Origin: Haloplanus aerogenes
Lineage (GTDB): Archaea; Halobacteriota; Halobacteria; Halobacteriales; Haloferacaceae
Length of the DNA: 64,000 bases
NCBI RefSeq assembly: GCF_003856835.1
Contig: NZ_CP034145.1
Coordinates: 2,790,001 to 2,854,000, forward strand
Direction of reading: 5' to 3'
In this document: one piece after another, positions 42,483-51,360 of the stretch
How positions within the stretch are numbered: position 1 is the stretch's first letter
How the letters are laid out: the number at the start of each line of letters is the position of its first letter
The notes under the pieces: generated by a model
Database searches by the model: none
What the model saw: the letters and a program-made list of their open reading frames with translations, nothing else
What the model was told of the DNA's origin: nothing
Position numbers and translations under genes: made by a program

Positions 42483-43109
42483 ATGGACCGTCGCGTGCGA
42501 CTCCTCGCCGGCGTGGGTCTCGTCGTCCTCGTGGCCCTCCTCGGCGTCCTCGTCTCGCCGGGGGCAGTCCTCGACCGGCTGGCGTGGGTGGCGGCCGATC
42601 CGCTCCGCCTGACGGCCGCACTCGTCGTCGTCGCCGTCGTCCGCCCCCTGTTCGCGTGGCCGACGACGCCGCTGGCCGTCGTGGCGGGCTACGGCCTCGG
42701 CCTGCGGGGCTTCCCGCTCGCGCTCGTGTTGGTCGTCGTGACGAGTCTCCCGCCGTACTGGGTGGCGGGGCTCGGGGCGGGTGACGGCTCGGTCGCCGCC
42801 GCGGGCGAGCGACTGGTCGCGGAGACGGGCGACCTGCGGAGCGTCGTCGGGAGTCGCCTCCTGCCGCTCCCGTCGGACGTGGTGTCGGCCGGCGCGGGCG
42901 TCGCGGGCGTCCCGGTCAGGGCGTTCGCGCTCGGCACCGCCATCGGGGAGGTGCCGTGGGTCGCCGCGGGCGTCGTCGCCGGCGCCTCGTTCGGGGCGAT
43001 AGGGGAGGTGTCGCTGTCGGCCGCGATGGACCCGCGGATCGTCGTCGGGGCGGCGGCGCTGGCGGTCCTCGTGTTCGCCGAACCGACCTATCGCCTACTC
43101 CAGCAGTGA
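42483..43109 (+). CDS. TVP38/TMEM64 (DedA-like) membrane protein, second copy
   Basis: A 208-residue paralogue of the protein at 1301-1942: VVRPLFAWPTTPLAVVAGYG aligns with LVRPLLLWPLSVFSVFIGYV, and RLLPLPSDVVSAGAGVAGVP with RLSPAPADAVSYGAGIAGVP, followed by FALGTAIGEVPW / FALGTLVGELPW. Its 3 prime end overlaps the convergent gpmI by 15 nt. The start at 42483 (MDRRVRLLAG) is preferred. Confidence 0.8.
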   Translation: MDRRVRLLAGVGLVVLVALLGVLVSPGAVLDRLAWVAADPLRLTAALVVVAVVRPLFAWPTTPLAVVAGYGLGLRGFPLALVLVVVTSLPPYWVAGLGAGDGSVAAAGERLVAETGDLRSVVGSRLLPLPSDVVSAGAGVAGVPVRAFALGTAIGEVPWVAAGVVAGASFGAIGEVSLSAAMDPRIVVGAAALAVLVFAEPTYRLLQQ

Positions 43110-44609
43110 CTCGCCGGTCATCGCCGCCGGCTGCTCGATACCGACGAGTTCGAGGAGGGTCGGTGCCACGTCACACAGCGAGCCGCCGGGGCGAATCCGC
43201 CGGCCGCCGGACGGGTCGTCGCCGGGGGCGAGGTAGACGAACGGCACCGGGTTGTCCGTGTGGGCGGTGTGCGGGTCGTCGGGCGTCCCCATGTCGTCGG
43301 CGTTGCCGTGGTCGGCCGTGACGAGGACGTGCCCACCGGCGGCGCGGACGGCCTCGACCAGTCGGCCGAGCTGGGCATCGACGGCTTCGACGGCATCGAC
43401 TGCCGCCTCGAAGTCGCCCGTGTGCCCGACCATGTCGGGGTTGGCGTAGTTCAACACCAGTACGTCGGGGTCGTCGCGTTCGATGTAGTCGATGGCGGTG
43501 TCGGTCACCTCGACGGCGCTCATCTCGGGGCGCTGGTCGTACGTTGGCACGCCGGGACTCTCGACGATGTGTCTGATCTCGCCCTCGAACTCCACTTCCC
43601 GCCCGCCGTTGAGGAAGTAGGTGACGTGGGCGTACTTCTCGGACTCGGCGATGCGCAACTGGGTCTTGCCGGCCGTCGAGAGCACCTCTCCAAGCGTGTC
43701 CTCGGGATCGGTGGGTGGGAAGGCGACGGGGAAGTCGAAGCGCTCGTCGTAGGCGGTCATCGTGACGAGGTGGGTGTCGGGCGGGTCGGTGTCGAAGCCC
43801 CAGTCGGGGTCGAAGTCGGTCAGCATCCGGACGAGTTGGCGGGCGCGGTCGGCGCGGAAGTTGGCGAAGACGACGGCGTCGCCGTCCCGGATCGGCGGAC
43901 GGTCGTCGACGAGCGTCGGTTCGACGAACTCGTCGGTCTCGCCGCGGTCGTAAGCGGCTTCGATGGCGTCGACGGCGGTGGCGGCCGTGTGATCGGCCAC
44001 CCGGTTCACGATGGCGTCGTAGGCGCGGTGCGTCCGCTCCCAGTTCTCGTCGCGGTCCATCGCGTAGTAGCGGCCGATCACGGTGGCCACGTCGCCGGTG
44101 CCGTACTCGTCGGCGGCCGCAGCGAGTTGCACGACGGAGTCGACGCCGTCGGTCGGCGGCGTGTCGCGGCCGTCGGTGAAGGCGTGCGTGACCGCCTCGA
44201 CGCCGTGGCGGGCGGCGAGGTCGATCAACGCGTGGAGGTGTCGCTGGTGGGAGTGGACCCCGCCAGTGCTGACGAGACCCATGAGGTGCAGGCGGCCGCC
44301 CGTGTCGGCGACGTGGGAGACGGCACCGAGGAGGGCGTCGTTCTCGAAGAAGGTGCCGTCGTCGATGGAGTCGTCGATGCGCGCGAGCGGTTGGGTGACG
44401 ACCCGGCCGGCGCCGACGTTGAGGTGGCCGACTTCGCTGTTGCCCATCTGTCCGTCGGGGAGGCCGACCCGGCGACCGGAGACGTCGAGGGTGCCGAAGG
44501 CCCCCGTTTCGCGGAGGCGGTCGAACGTCGGCGTGTCGGCGGTCGAGACGGCGTCACGACCGGGCCCGTCGAGCCCCCAGCCGTCGAGGATGACCAGCGC
44601 GGCGTCCAT
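43095..44609 (-). CDS. gpmI: 2,3-bisphosphoglycerate-independent phosphoglycerate mutase
   Basis: A 504-residue enzyme of lower glycolysis/gluconeogenesis that interconverts 3- and 2-phosphoglycerate with two metal ions. ALVILDGWGLDG at the start, the nucleophile Ser58 in GQMGNSEVGHLNVG, DGRDTPPTDG, and the C-terminal metal ligands VLNYANPDMVGHTGDF and LVTADHGNADDM are all present. The length is typical. Confidence 0.95.
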   Translation of the reverse strand: MDAALVILDGWGLDGPGRDAVSTADTPTFDRLRETGAFGTLDVSGRRVGLPDGQMGNSEVGHLNVGAGRVVTQPLARIDDSIDDGTFFENDALLGAVSHVADTGGRLHLMGLVSTGGVHSHQRHLHALIDLAARHGVEAVTHAFTDGRDTPPTDGVDSVVQLAAAADEYGTGDVATVIGRYYAMDRDENWERTHRAYDAIVNRVADHTAATAVDAIEAAYDRGETDEFVEPTLVDDRPPIRDGDAVVFANFRADRARQLVRMLTDFDPDWGFDTDPPDTHLVTMTAYDERFDFPVAFPPTDPEDTLGEVLSTAGKTQLRIAESEKYAHVTYFLNGGREVEFEGEIRHIVESPGVPTYDQRPEMSAVEVTDTAIDYIERDDPDVLVLNYANPDMVGHTGDFEAAVDAVEAVDAQLGRLVEAVRAAGGHVLVTADHGNADDMGTPDDPHTAHTDNPVPFVYLAPGDDPSGGRRIRPGGSLCDVAPTLLELVGIEQPAAMTGESLLE

Positions 44610-44705
44610 GTCGGGAGCGACGCCACGGGCCGTTAACTACCTGTTGCATCGCGTCTGCGCCGAGCCATCGGCACGCCTTTTACCGATGCTCAGGAACACG
44701 GATCT

Positions 44706-46058
44706 ATGACAGACGACGAGCAGGCCCCCGTCCGTGTCGGGGTACTGTCGCTCCACAACAGCAAGGAGACGAAGGCGATTCTGAACGCAGTCGAAGACCT
44801 CGGGCACGAACCGGTGTGGCTCCGCCGCGAGAACACGACGGTTACCATCGAGGACAGCGAGGTGACGGTCGATCCGGACGTAGACGTGGTCGCCAACCGC
44901 CTCCTCCTGTCGACGACGAGCGAACCCGCCGAGTTGCTGGGGCTGGCGACGACGTTCAACCGTATCCGACCGATGCTGAACGAACCGGACGCGGTGCTGA
45001 CCGCCATCCACAAGTTCGCGACGGCGGCGACGCTCGCGGACTGGAACGTTCGCGTCCCCGATGCCTTCCTCGCGCTGTCGAACGAGCGCCTCAACAGCGG
45101 CCGCGGCCGCTTCGGCGACGTGGGCGTCTACAAGACCGCCATCGGCACCCACGGCGGCGGGACGTGGAAGGTCGACCTGACGGAACCGGTCAACCCCCGC
45201 GTCGGCAACCGGCAGGCGTTCCTGCAGGACCTCGTGGAACGCGACGAGAGCCGCCATCGTGACCTCCGAGTGTACATCGTCGACGACGACATCGTCGGCG
45301 CGATGTATCGCTACGCACCGGAGGGGGACTGGCGGACCAACGTCGCCCTCGGCGGCGACGTGGCCGACGCTACCGACGACCTCCCCGAGTCCGCGGCGGA
45401 AACGGCGCTCTACACGGCGGAAGTGATGGGACTGGACTACGCTGGCGTCGACCTCATCGAAGGAGACGACGGCTGGTTCGTCCTCGAAGTCAACCCGACG
45501 GCGGGGTTCAAGGGGCTGTATCAGGCCACGGGCACCAGCCCCGCCCCCTACGTGGCGAAACTCGCCATCGAACAGGCCGGCGGGAGCGTCGACGAGGACC
45601 GCGTCGAACAGCTCTCGGCGACGCTCGACGACTCGACGCCCTCGTGCAAGCCACGCATCACGCCGCCGGAGCAGGAGGACCTGCCGGTCATCGGCTACAT
45701 CGAGGACGTGATCGTCAGCGGCACCAGCGGATCGACGCAGGTGAAAGCGAAGTCGGACACGGGAGCGACGCGGACGAGCATCGACACCAGCCTCGCCGCC
45801 GACATCGGCGCCGGGCCGATCAAGAGCATGACGCGCGTGAAATCGGGGAGCATGAAGTCGGGGAAGGCCCGCCCGGTCGTCGACCTCGTCATCGGCATCG
45901 GCGGCACGCAACACACCGTCACCGCGAGCGTCGAGGATCGGAGTCACATGGACTACCCCCTGCTTCTCGGCCGGGACGTACTCGAACACTACCGGGTGGA
46001 CGTGCGCCGCCGCGCCGACGACGACGAGCGGAGCGACGGTGAACTACTGGAGGAGTGA
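44706..46058 (+). CDS. RimK-type ATP-grasp ligase fused to retropepsin-like protease domain
   Basis: A 450-residue fusion. Residues 1-295 are an ATP-grasp ligase of the RimK/LysX/CofF kind (KFATAATLADWNVRVPDAFL, YKTAIGTHGGGTWKVDL, GWFVLEVNPTAGFKGL). Residues about 325-440 are a RimB/putative ATP-dependent zinc protease domain with the aspartyl-protease motif KSDTGATRTSID (Asp near 351) and LLGRDVLEHYRVDVRR. In bacteria RimK adds glutamates to ribosomal protein S6 and RimB removes them. Here both activities would be on one chain; the archaeal target is unknown. Confidence 0.85.
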   Translation: MTDDEQAPVRVGVLSLHNSKETKAILNAVEDLGHEPVWLRRENTTVTIEDSEVTVDPDVDVVANRLLLSTTSEPAELLGLATTFNRIRPMLNEPDAVLTAIHKFATAATLADWNVRVPDAFLALSNERLNSGRGRFGDVGVYKTAIGTHGGGTWKVDLTEPVNPRVGNRQAFLQDLVERDESRHRDLRVYIVDDDIVGAMYRYAPEGDWRTNVALGGDVADATDDLPESAAETALYTAEVMGLDYAGVDLIEGDDGWFVLEVNPTAGFKGLYQATGTSPAPYVAKLAIEQAGGSVDEDRVEQLSATLDDSTPSCKPRITPPEQEDLPVIGYIEDVIVSGTSGSTQVKAKSDTGATRTSIDTSLAADIGAGPIKSMTRVKSGSMKSGKARPVVDLVIGIGGTQHTVTASVEDRSHMDYPLLLGRDVLEHYRVDVRRRADDDERSDGELLEE

Positions 46059-46114
46059 CGCGCCAGCGCCGGAAGCCACAGGGATTTTGCCTCTGGTTCC
46101 GGTAGAGGCGAGCG

Positions 46115-47173
46115 ATGACGCCGCTCGAACTCGGCCTCCGACTGGTGGCCGGCCTGCTTCTCATTCTGGCGAACGGCTTCTTCGTCGCTATCGAGTTCGC
46201 CCTCACGCGGGTCCGCCAGTACCCCGAATCGGAGTTCGACACCCCCGCCCTCAGCCGGGCGTGGGAGATGACGCAGGATCTCGAAATCTACCTCACGAGC
46301 TGTCAGGTGGGCATCACCGCCTCCAGTATCGCGGTGGGTATCGTCGCCGAACCGGCGCTCGCGGCGCTGTTCGAACCCTACTTCGCCGGGAGCGCGCTGG
46401 CCGGCGTCGGTGCGGGCGCGCTTATCGCGTACGCAATCATCAACCTCGTCCACCTCACGCACGGCGAGCAGACACCGACGTATCTTGGCGTCGAGCGCTC
46501 GAAGTTCGTCTGTCAGTACGGCGCGCGGCCGCTCTACTGGTTCGCGTGGCTCATCTCACCGATCATGCGCGTCGGCGACAGCGTCGCGAAAGGGACGCTC
46601 AAACTGTTCGGCATCGAGATGACGGGCGCGTGGCTCGAAACGGAGGAGCAGGTGATCGAGTCCCGAGCGGACCTCCGGAACCGCCTCGACTCCCTGCTCG
46701 ACGAAGGGGACGTGCCCGAGGAGCGCCAGCAGGAAGTGCTCAACGCCCTCGCAGTCGACGAGATGGCCGTCTCGGAGATCGTGACCGACGCCGACGACAT
46801 CGTCTCGCTGTCGGTCGAGGCGTCGACCGACGAGAACCTGGCGGCGATGCGGTCGACACCACACACCCGCTTCCCGCTCGTCGGTGACGATCTCGCGGAC
46901 TTGCGTGGCATCGTCTACACGCCGTCGGTGCTGACGCATCTGGAGGCGCTGGAACGCGGCGAGCGGACGTTCGAGGACATCGCGGCGCCGCCGATGACGC
47001 TCGCGGCGGAGACGAACGTCAGCGACGCCTTCGACCAGTTTCAGGCGCAGGACCAGGAACTCGCCCTGGTGCTCGAAGACGGCGAGGTGACCGGACTCGT
47101 GACCGCGACGGACGCACTGGAAGCCGTGATGGGCGAACTCGAAGATCCGCTGGATCGGGCGTACGGGGAGTAG
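46115..47173 (+). CDS. CNNM-CBS domain membrane protein
   Basis: A 352-residue protein of the DUF21/CNNM (HlyC/CorC, MgtE-like) class. Residues 1-185 are the transmembrane domain (ANGFFVAIEFALTRVR, SCQVGITASSIAVGIVAEPA, HLTHGEQTPTYLGV). Residues about 215-345 hold a CBS pair (FPLVGDDLADLRGIVYTPSV, LVLEDGEVTGLVTATDALEA). The C-terminal CorC_HlyC domain is absent. Members act in magnesium or cation homeostasis. Confidence 0.85.
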   Translation: MTPLELGLRLVAGLLLILANGFFVAIEFALTRVRQYPESEFDTPALSRAWEMTQDLEIYLTSCQVGITASSIAVGIVAEPALAALFEPYFAGSALAGVGAGALIAYAIINLVHLTHGEQTPTYLGVERSKFVCQYGARPLYWFAWLISPIMRVGDSVAKGTLKLFGIEMTGAWLETEEQVIESRADLRNRLDSLLDEGDVPEERQQEVLNALAVDEMAVSEIVTDADDIVSLSVEASTDENLAAMRSTPHTRFPLVGDDLADLRGIVYTPSVLTHLEALERGERTFEDIAAPPMTLAAETNVSDAFDQFQAQDQELALVLEDGEVTGLVTATDALEAVMGELEDPLDRAYGE

Positions 47174-47186
47174 CGAGCGGCAGGCG

Positions 47187-47771
47187 CTAGCTCTCGTAGT
47201 GTTCCCAGACGTATAGCGTGCCGTAGGAGCGGTACGGCCGCCACGGCTCGGCGGCAGCGCGCATCTCGTCGCGGGAGTCACAGTCGTACAGCGATTCGAG
47301 CCCACGCCGGATGGCGAGATCACCCAGTGGAAGTACGTCCTCGCGGCCGAGGACGAAGATCAGATACATCTCGGCCGTCCACCGGCCGATCCCCGTGATC
47401 GCCGTGAGTTCGTCGATCACGGCCTCGTCGTCGGAGTCGGTGAGCCCCTCGCGGGTGAGGTCGCGGTCGCGGAAGGCCGTGGCCGCGTTGCGGAGGTAGT
47501 CGACCTTGGTGCCCGAGAGCCCGGTGTCGCGGAGGGCGTCGCGGTCGGCGGCGAGCACCGTCGCGGGCGTCACCGCGTCGAGGTGGTCGAAGAGCCGTTC
47601 GCGGATCGCGTCGGCGCTCGCCGTCGACAGTTGCTGGTTGACGATGCTGACGACGAGCCGGCGGAACTCGTCCTCGGCAGGCTGGAGCGTCAGGCGGCCG
47701 TGCGTCTCGATCAGGTCGGCCATCACGGGATCGGTCCGGAGGACGGCGTGGGGATCGGTGGTCGTCGTCAT
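47187..47771 (-). CDS. AlkA-like DNA-3-methyladenine glycosylase (HhH-GPD)
   Basis: A 194-residue base-excision repair enzyme. The core is SIVNQQLSTASADAIRERLF, LSGTKVDYLRNAATAF and the helix-hairpin-helix LTAITGIGRWTAEMYLIF, followed by the catalytic-type Asp in LPLGDLAIRRG. It removes alkylated purines. It is the second gene of an operon; the DUF1405 gene ends one base upstream of its ATG. Confidence 0.88.
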   Translation of the reverse strand: MTTTTDPHAVLRTDPVMADLIETHGRLTLQPAEDEFRRLVVSIVNQQLSTASADAIRERLFDHLDAVTPATVLAADRDALRDTGLSGTKVDYLRNAATAFRDRDLTREGLTDSDDEAVIDELTAITGIGRWTAEMYLIFVLGREDVLPLGDLAIRRGLESLYDCDSRDEMRAAAEPWRPYRSYGTLYVWEHYES

Positions 47772-47772
47772 C

Positions 47773-48456
47773 TCAGCGGTCCTCCCCGCCCGCTGGTGCG
47801 AGCGGATCGAATCGGTCCATGCGGTCGAAGACGCGGTCGGCGATATAGACGGTGCCGACCGACAGGACGAGCGTCGCGAGGATCAGCGGGATACCGGGCT
47901 CGTACCGGAGTGGCGGGTAGTAGCCGAGTCCGTAGTCGAAGACGTCGTTGACGAGGAGGGCGACGAGCGCGGCCTTGAGCGCGCGGTCGGTCGTCCGGCC
48001 GTAGTAGGGGATGGCGAACGCTTCGACGACGAAGAGGAGGTGCGTGAGCATGATGCCCCAGTAGTCCCAGAGGGCGGCGCCGCCGAAGCCGACGTACTGG
48101 TCGGGGTGGAGGTTGAGGGCGACGACGGTCCAGAGGCCGTACTTGATCAGCCAGACGAACGCGAACGTGTGGAGGTAGGCCAGCGGGACGTTCGTCGGGG
48201 CGTCGCGAACGGGGTTGCCGAGGTGGGGGAGGAGCGTCGCGAGCGAGAGCGTCACCAGCGCGAGCGCGGTCGGGGAGTCACCGAAGAGGGGATAGAGGAA
48301 GGTCGGGAGGTCGGCGAAGGAGGGATCGGAGTGGACGTAGAAGCTCACGCCGACGAGGAACGCGGCGCCGTTGGCGACCAGAAGCGTCGAGAGGCTGGGT
48401 GCGTTGCCGAGGTAGTACTCGACGTAGCGCCCGGCGTCGAACGAAACCGTGACCAT
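47773..48456 (-). CDS. DUF1405 membrane protein
   Basis: A 227-residue protein with six to seven membrane helices. AYLHTFAFVWLIKYGLWTVV, WGIMLTHLLFVVEAFAIPYY and NDVFDYGLGYYPPLRYEPGI are typical of DUF1405 (also in Bacilli), of unknown function. The start at 48456 (MVTVSFDAGRYVEYYLGNAP) gives the conserved N-terminus. It is joined to the AlkA gene in one operon. Confidence 0.85.
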   Translation of the reverse strand: MVTVSFDAGRYVEYYLGNAPSLSTLLVANGAAFLVGVSFYVHSDPSFADLPTFLYPLFGDSPTALALVTLSLATLLPHLGNPVRDAPTNVPLAYLHTFAFVWLIKYGLWTVVALNLHPDQYVGFGGAALWDYWGIMLTHLLFVVEAFAIPYYGRTTDRALKAALVALLVNDVFDYGLGYYPPLRYEPGIPLILATLVLSVGTVYIADRVFDRMDRFDPLAPAGGEDR

Positions 48457-48554
48457 CGGTGAAGTGGTGGACCGGTCGGCGGTAAAAGCTGTCGCGTCGT
48501 GGAGGGAGCCACGAAGGCGCGTCAGAGCGCCGTCGAGGGGACCGACGTTCGACC

Positions 48555-48563
48555 ATTTAAGTA
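48555..48563 (+). promoter_or_regulatory. TATA box of the deacylase gene
   Basis: ATTTAAGTA stands about 26 nt upstream of the ATG at 48586, which supports that start and a leaderless transcript. Confidence 0.6.
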
Positions 48564-48585
48564 TCCGCCTCGCGGAGGGACGGAT

Positions 48586-49584
48586 ATGGATTCGGACGCG
48601 GCCTTCACGTACAACGGCGGGAAGGTCGCCCCCGGCGAGCGTCAGAACCTCCGGTACGGCATCAGCGAGACGTATCTCGGCGACCCGGTTCGCATTCCGG
48701 TGACGATCATCAACGGCGAGCGCCCGGGACCGACGGTGTTCCTGTCGGCGGCCGCGCACGGCGACGAACTCAACGGCATCGAGGTGGTGCGCGAGGTGGC
48801 GTTCGAGTGGGATCTCGACGACCTCGCGGGGACTATCGTCTGTCTGCCCGTGTTGAACGTGCAGGGCTTTCTCACCCAGCAACGCTACCTCCCCATCTAC
48901 GACCGCGACCTCAACCGCTCGTTCCCGGGTGATCCGACCTCGACGAGCGCGAAGCGGATGGCCCACGCTATCTTCCGGAACTTCATCGCGCCCTGTGACC
49001 TCGGCCTCGATTTCCACACGTCGACGCGCGGGCGGACGAACATGCTCCACGTCCGGGCCGATACGGGCGACGACGCGGTGTCGCGACTGGCCCGTGCTTT
49101 CGGGGCGAGCGTCATCATCGACAGCGCGGGGAGCGACGGGACGCTCCGGGGCGAGGCGACCCGGGCGGGCGTCCCGACGATCACGGTCGAGATGGGGCAG
49201 GCCCACCGGTTCGAACGCTCGCTGATCGACGACGCACTCGACGGCGTCCGGAGCGTGTTCGCGGAGTACGGCATCCAGAACGGGCGCGTCCGCTGGCCCG
49301 GCTGGCGGACGGTCGTGACCGAGAAGACGTGGATTCGGGCCGACGCGGGCGGTATCGTCGACATGCACCACGAGCGCGGGAGCCTCGTCCACGAGGGCGA
49401 GCGCATCTGTACCATCACGGACCCGTTCAAGGCAGCCGGGACGCCGGTCGAGGCTCCCTTCACCGGCGTCCTGATCGGGGTGCTCGAGAACCCGGTGGTG
49501 TATCCGGGGAATCCGATCTGTCACCTCGCCGAATTGAGTTCGGAGACGGCGCGAATCGTCGACCGCCGACAAGCAGGTCGATGA
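48586..49584 (+). CDS. Succinylglutamate desuccinylase/aspartoacylase-family deacylase
   Basis: A 332-residue zinc enzyme of the M14-like AstE/ASPA family (COG3608). Zinc and catalytic motifs are AAAHGDELNGIEVVRE (residues about 58-73), YDRDLNRSFPG, DFHTSTRGRTNM and TVEMGQ. The C-terminal domain has a lipoyl-like fold (GSLVHEGERICTITDPF). It hydrolyses an N-acyl amino acid or related amide. Members often occur with RimK-type ligases, and one lies 2.5 kb away here. The substrate is unknown. Confidence 0.8.
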   Translation: MDSDAAFTYNGGKVAPGERQNLRYGISETYLGDPVRIPVTIINGERPGPTVFLSAAAHGDELNGIEVVREVAFEWDLDDLAGTIVCLPVLNVQGFLTQQRYLPIYDRDLNRSFPGDPTSTSAKRMAHAIFRNFIAPCDLGLDFHTSTRGRTNMLHVRADTGDDAVSRLARAFGASVIIDSAGSDGTLRGEATRAGVPTITVEMGQAHRFERSLIDDALDGVRSVFAEYGIQNGRVRWPGWRTVVTEKTWIRADAGGIVDMHHERGSLVHEGERICTITDPFKAAGTPVEAPFTGVLIGVLENPVVYPGNPICHLAELSSETARIVDRRQAGR

Positions 49585-49671
49585 TCGACGGAATCGACGG
49601 CTAGCGGCGCCACGAACGCGTTCGCGCGTACGTAACTTCTATACGACACCGGTCCCGACTGCCGGACGAGC

Positions 49672-50100
49672 ATGAGTCAGTCCTATGATCGGGGCCTCAT
49701 CGAGGACTTCGGCCGGTGGCGGGAGTTCTCGGCTGGAATGTGGGCCTGGATCTTCCACAAGTTCACCGGCTGGGTGCTGATCGGCTATCTGTTCACCCAC
49801 ATCGCCGTCCTGAGTACGGCGCTCACGTCGGCCAGCGCCGACCCCGCGACGGTCGCGGCGAATCAGGACCTCTACACGCAGACGATCCGGTCGCTGGAGA
49901 GCCTGCTGGTGGTCCGCATCCTCGAAGTCGGGCTGCTGGCGGTGGCGGTGTTCCACATTCTGAACGGGACGCGGCTGCTGCTGGTCGACCTCGGGATCGG
50001 TCTCGACAGTCAGGACAAGAGCTTCTACGCGTCGCTGATCCTGACGGGCGTCATCGTCGTGGCGAGCATTCCCACCTTCCTCGCGGGGGTGTCGCTCTGA
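49672..50100 (+). CDS. sdhC: Succinate dehydrogenase cytochrome b subunit
   Basis: A 142-residue membrane subunit with three helices. It carries [20 protein letters not shown] (with heme-region His) and [18 protein letters not shown], typical of SdhC. It is the first gene of the complete sdhCDBA operon for complex II, which links succinate oxidation to the quinone pool. Its TGA overlaps the next ATG by one base (TGATG). Confidence 0.92.
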   Translation: MSQSYDRGLIEDFGRWREFSAGMWAWIFHKFTGWVLIGYLFTHIAVLSTALTSASADPATVAANQDLYTQTIRSLESLLVVRILEVGLLAVAVFHILNGTRLLLVDLGIGLDSQDKSFYASLILTGVIVVASIPTFLAGVSL

Positions 50101-50480
50101 TGGCCGAGCGCTACTCGTCCTTTACCGCTGGCGGGCGCCTGTGGCTCTGGCAGCGCATCACCGCCGCCTTCCTCATCGTCGTGCTCGCCTTCCACTTCTT
50201 CCTCCTCCACTTCGTCCACCACGCCGACGAGGTGACGTTCGCGATGAGTGCCGGCCGGATGGAGACGTGGAGTTACTACTCGCTGATGATCCTCTTTCTC
50301 GTGACCGCGACGTTCCACGGCGTCAACGGCGTCTACAACGCCCTGATCAACGCCGGCCTGACGGGCACGAAGCGACAGGTCGTGAAGGTGGTTCTCGGCG
50401 CCGCGAGCCTCCTCTTGCTCGTGCAGGGCTTCCGAACCGCGAACGCGTGGGCCGGCATCGACCTCCTCCCAATCCTATGA
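50100..50480 (+). CDS. sdhD: Succinate dehydrogenase membrane anchor subunit
   Basis: A 126-residue protein with three helices. WLWQRITAAFLIVVLAFHFF and LFLVTATFHGVNGVYNALIN carry the His residues expected for heme b and quinone sites. It starts within the sdhC stop codon and ends in an ATGA overlap with sdhB, so the three genes are translationally coupled. Confidence 0.9.
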   Translation: MAERYSSFTAGGRLWLWQRITAAFLIVVLAFHFFLLHFVHHADEVTFAMSAGRMETWSYYSLMILFLVTATFHGVNGVYNALINAGLTGTKRQVVKVVLGAASLLLLVQGFRTANAWAGIDLLPIL

Positions 50481-51358
50481 GTACGCAACGACAGCAACCG
50501 GAGACCGAGAGCGAGGCGGACAGCGCGGAAACCGAGACAGCCCAGGAGCGCCGACTCGACGAGAAGCGTCGGCGGGCCGAGGAGCGCGAACGCGAACGCG
50601 TCGAGGCCGAGGAACGGATCGCGGCCGACGCGGAGCGCTACCACCTCAAGGTGTTCCGGTACGATCCGGAGGTGGAAGGAAAGCAGGAGCCTCGCTTCGA
50701 CGACTTCCACGTCCCCTACGAGCCGGGGATGACGGTGTTGGACGCGCTCATCTACGCACGCGACCAGTTCGACGCCAGCCTCACCTTCCGGCACTCCTGC
50801 CGGCAGGCGATCTGTGGCTCGGACGCCCTCTTCGTCAACGGCCGACAGCGCCTCGGGTGTCAGACGCAGTTGTCGGACCTCGACCAGCCGGTACGGATCG
50901 AACCGCTCCCCCACCAAGAGGTGGTGAAGGATCTGGTCGTCGACATGGAACACTTCTACGACCAGATGGAGGCGGTCGAGCCGTACTTCCAGACGACCGA
51001 TCGGCCGGACGGGGAGTTAGAAGAACAGCGCCAGAGCCGCGAGAACCGCGAGAAGATCAAGAAGTCGACGCGGTGTATCTGGTGTGGCGCGTGTATGTCC
51101 TCCTGCAACATCGCGGCGGGCGACAACCAGTATCTCGGTCCGGCGGCGATCAACAAGGCCTACCGGTTCGCGATGGACGAGCGGGAAGGCGAGGACATGA
51201 AACAGCGGCGCCTGGAAATCGTCGAGGAGGAACACGGCGTCTGGCGGTGTCAGACGCAGTTTTCGTGCACGACTGTCTGTCCGAAAGACATCCCCCTGAC
51301 CGAGCACATCCAGGAGCTGAAACGTGAGGCAGTCAAGAGCAACCTGAAGTTCTGGTAA
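50477..51358 (+). CDS. sdhB: Succinate dehydrogenase iron-sulfur subunit
   Basis: A 293-residue subunit with three Fe-S clusters. The [2Fe-2S] site reads HSCRQAICGSDALFVNG then RLGC, with Asp in place of the third Cys, as in E. coli SdhB. The [4Fe-4S] site is CIWCGACMSSC, and the [3Fe-4S] site is CQTQFSCTTVCP. The first 53 residues are an extra charged, Glu/Arg-rich, probably coiled-coil extension not found in bacterial SdhB. Confidence 0.93.
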   Translation: MSTQRQQPETESEADSAETETAQERRLDEKRRRAEERERERVEAEERIAADAERYHLKVFRYDPEVEGKQEPRFDDFHVPYEPGMTVLDALIYARDQFDASLTFRHSCRQAICGSDALFVNGRQRLGCQTQLSDLDQPVRIEPLPHQEVVKDLVVDMEHFYDQMEAVEPYFQTTDRPDGELEEQRQSRENREKIKKSTRCIWCGACMSSCNIAAGDNQYLGPAAINKAYRFAMDEREGEDMKQRRLEIVEEEHGVWRCQTQFSCTTVCPKDIPLTEHIQELKREAVKSNLKFW

Positions 51359-51360
51359 TC

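Noticed and set aside
43260-44636. 458-codon frame antisense to gpmI
   Set aside because: Antisense shadow with repetitive Val/Gly/Asp composition; gpmI is complete on the other strand.
47773-49572. 599-codon minus-strand frame covering DUF1405 and the antisense of the deacylase
   Set aside because: Only the last 227 codons (start 48456) are a real protein; the rest is antisense to the deacylase gene.
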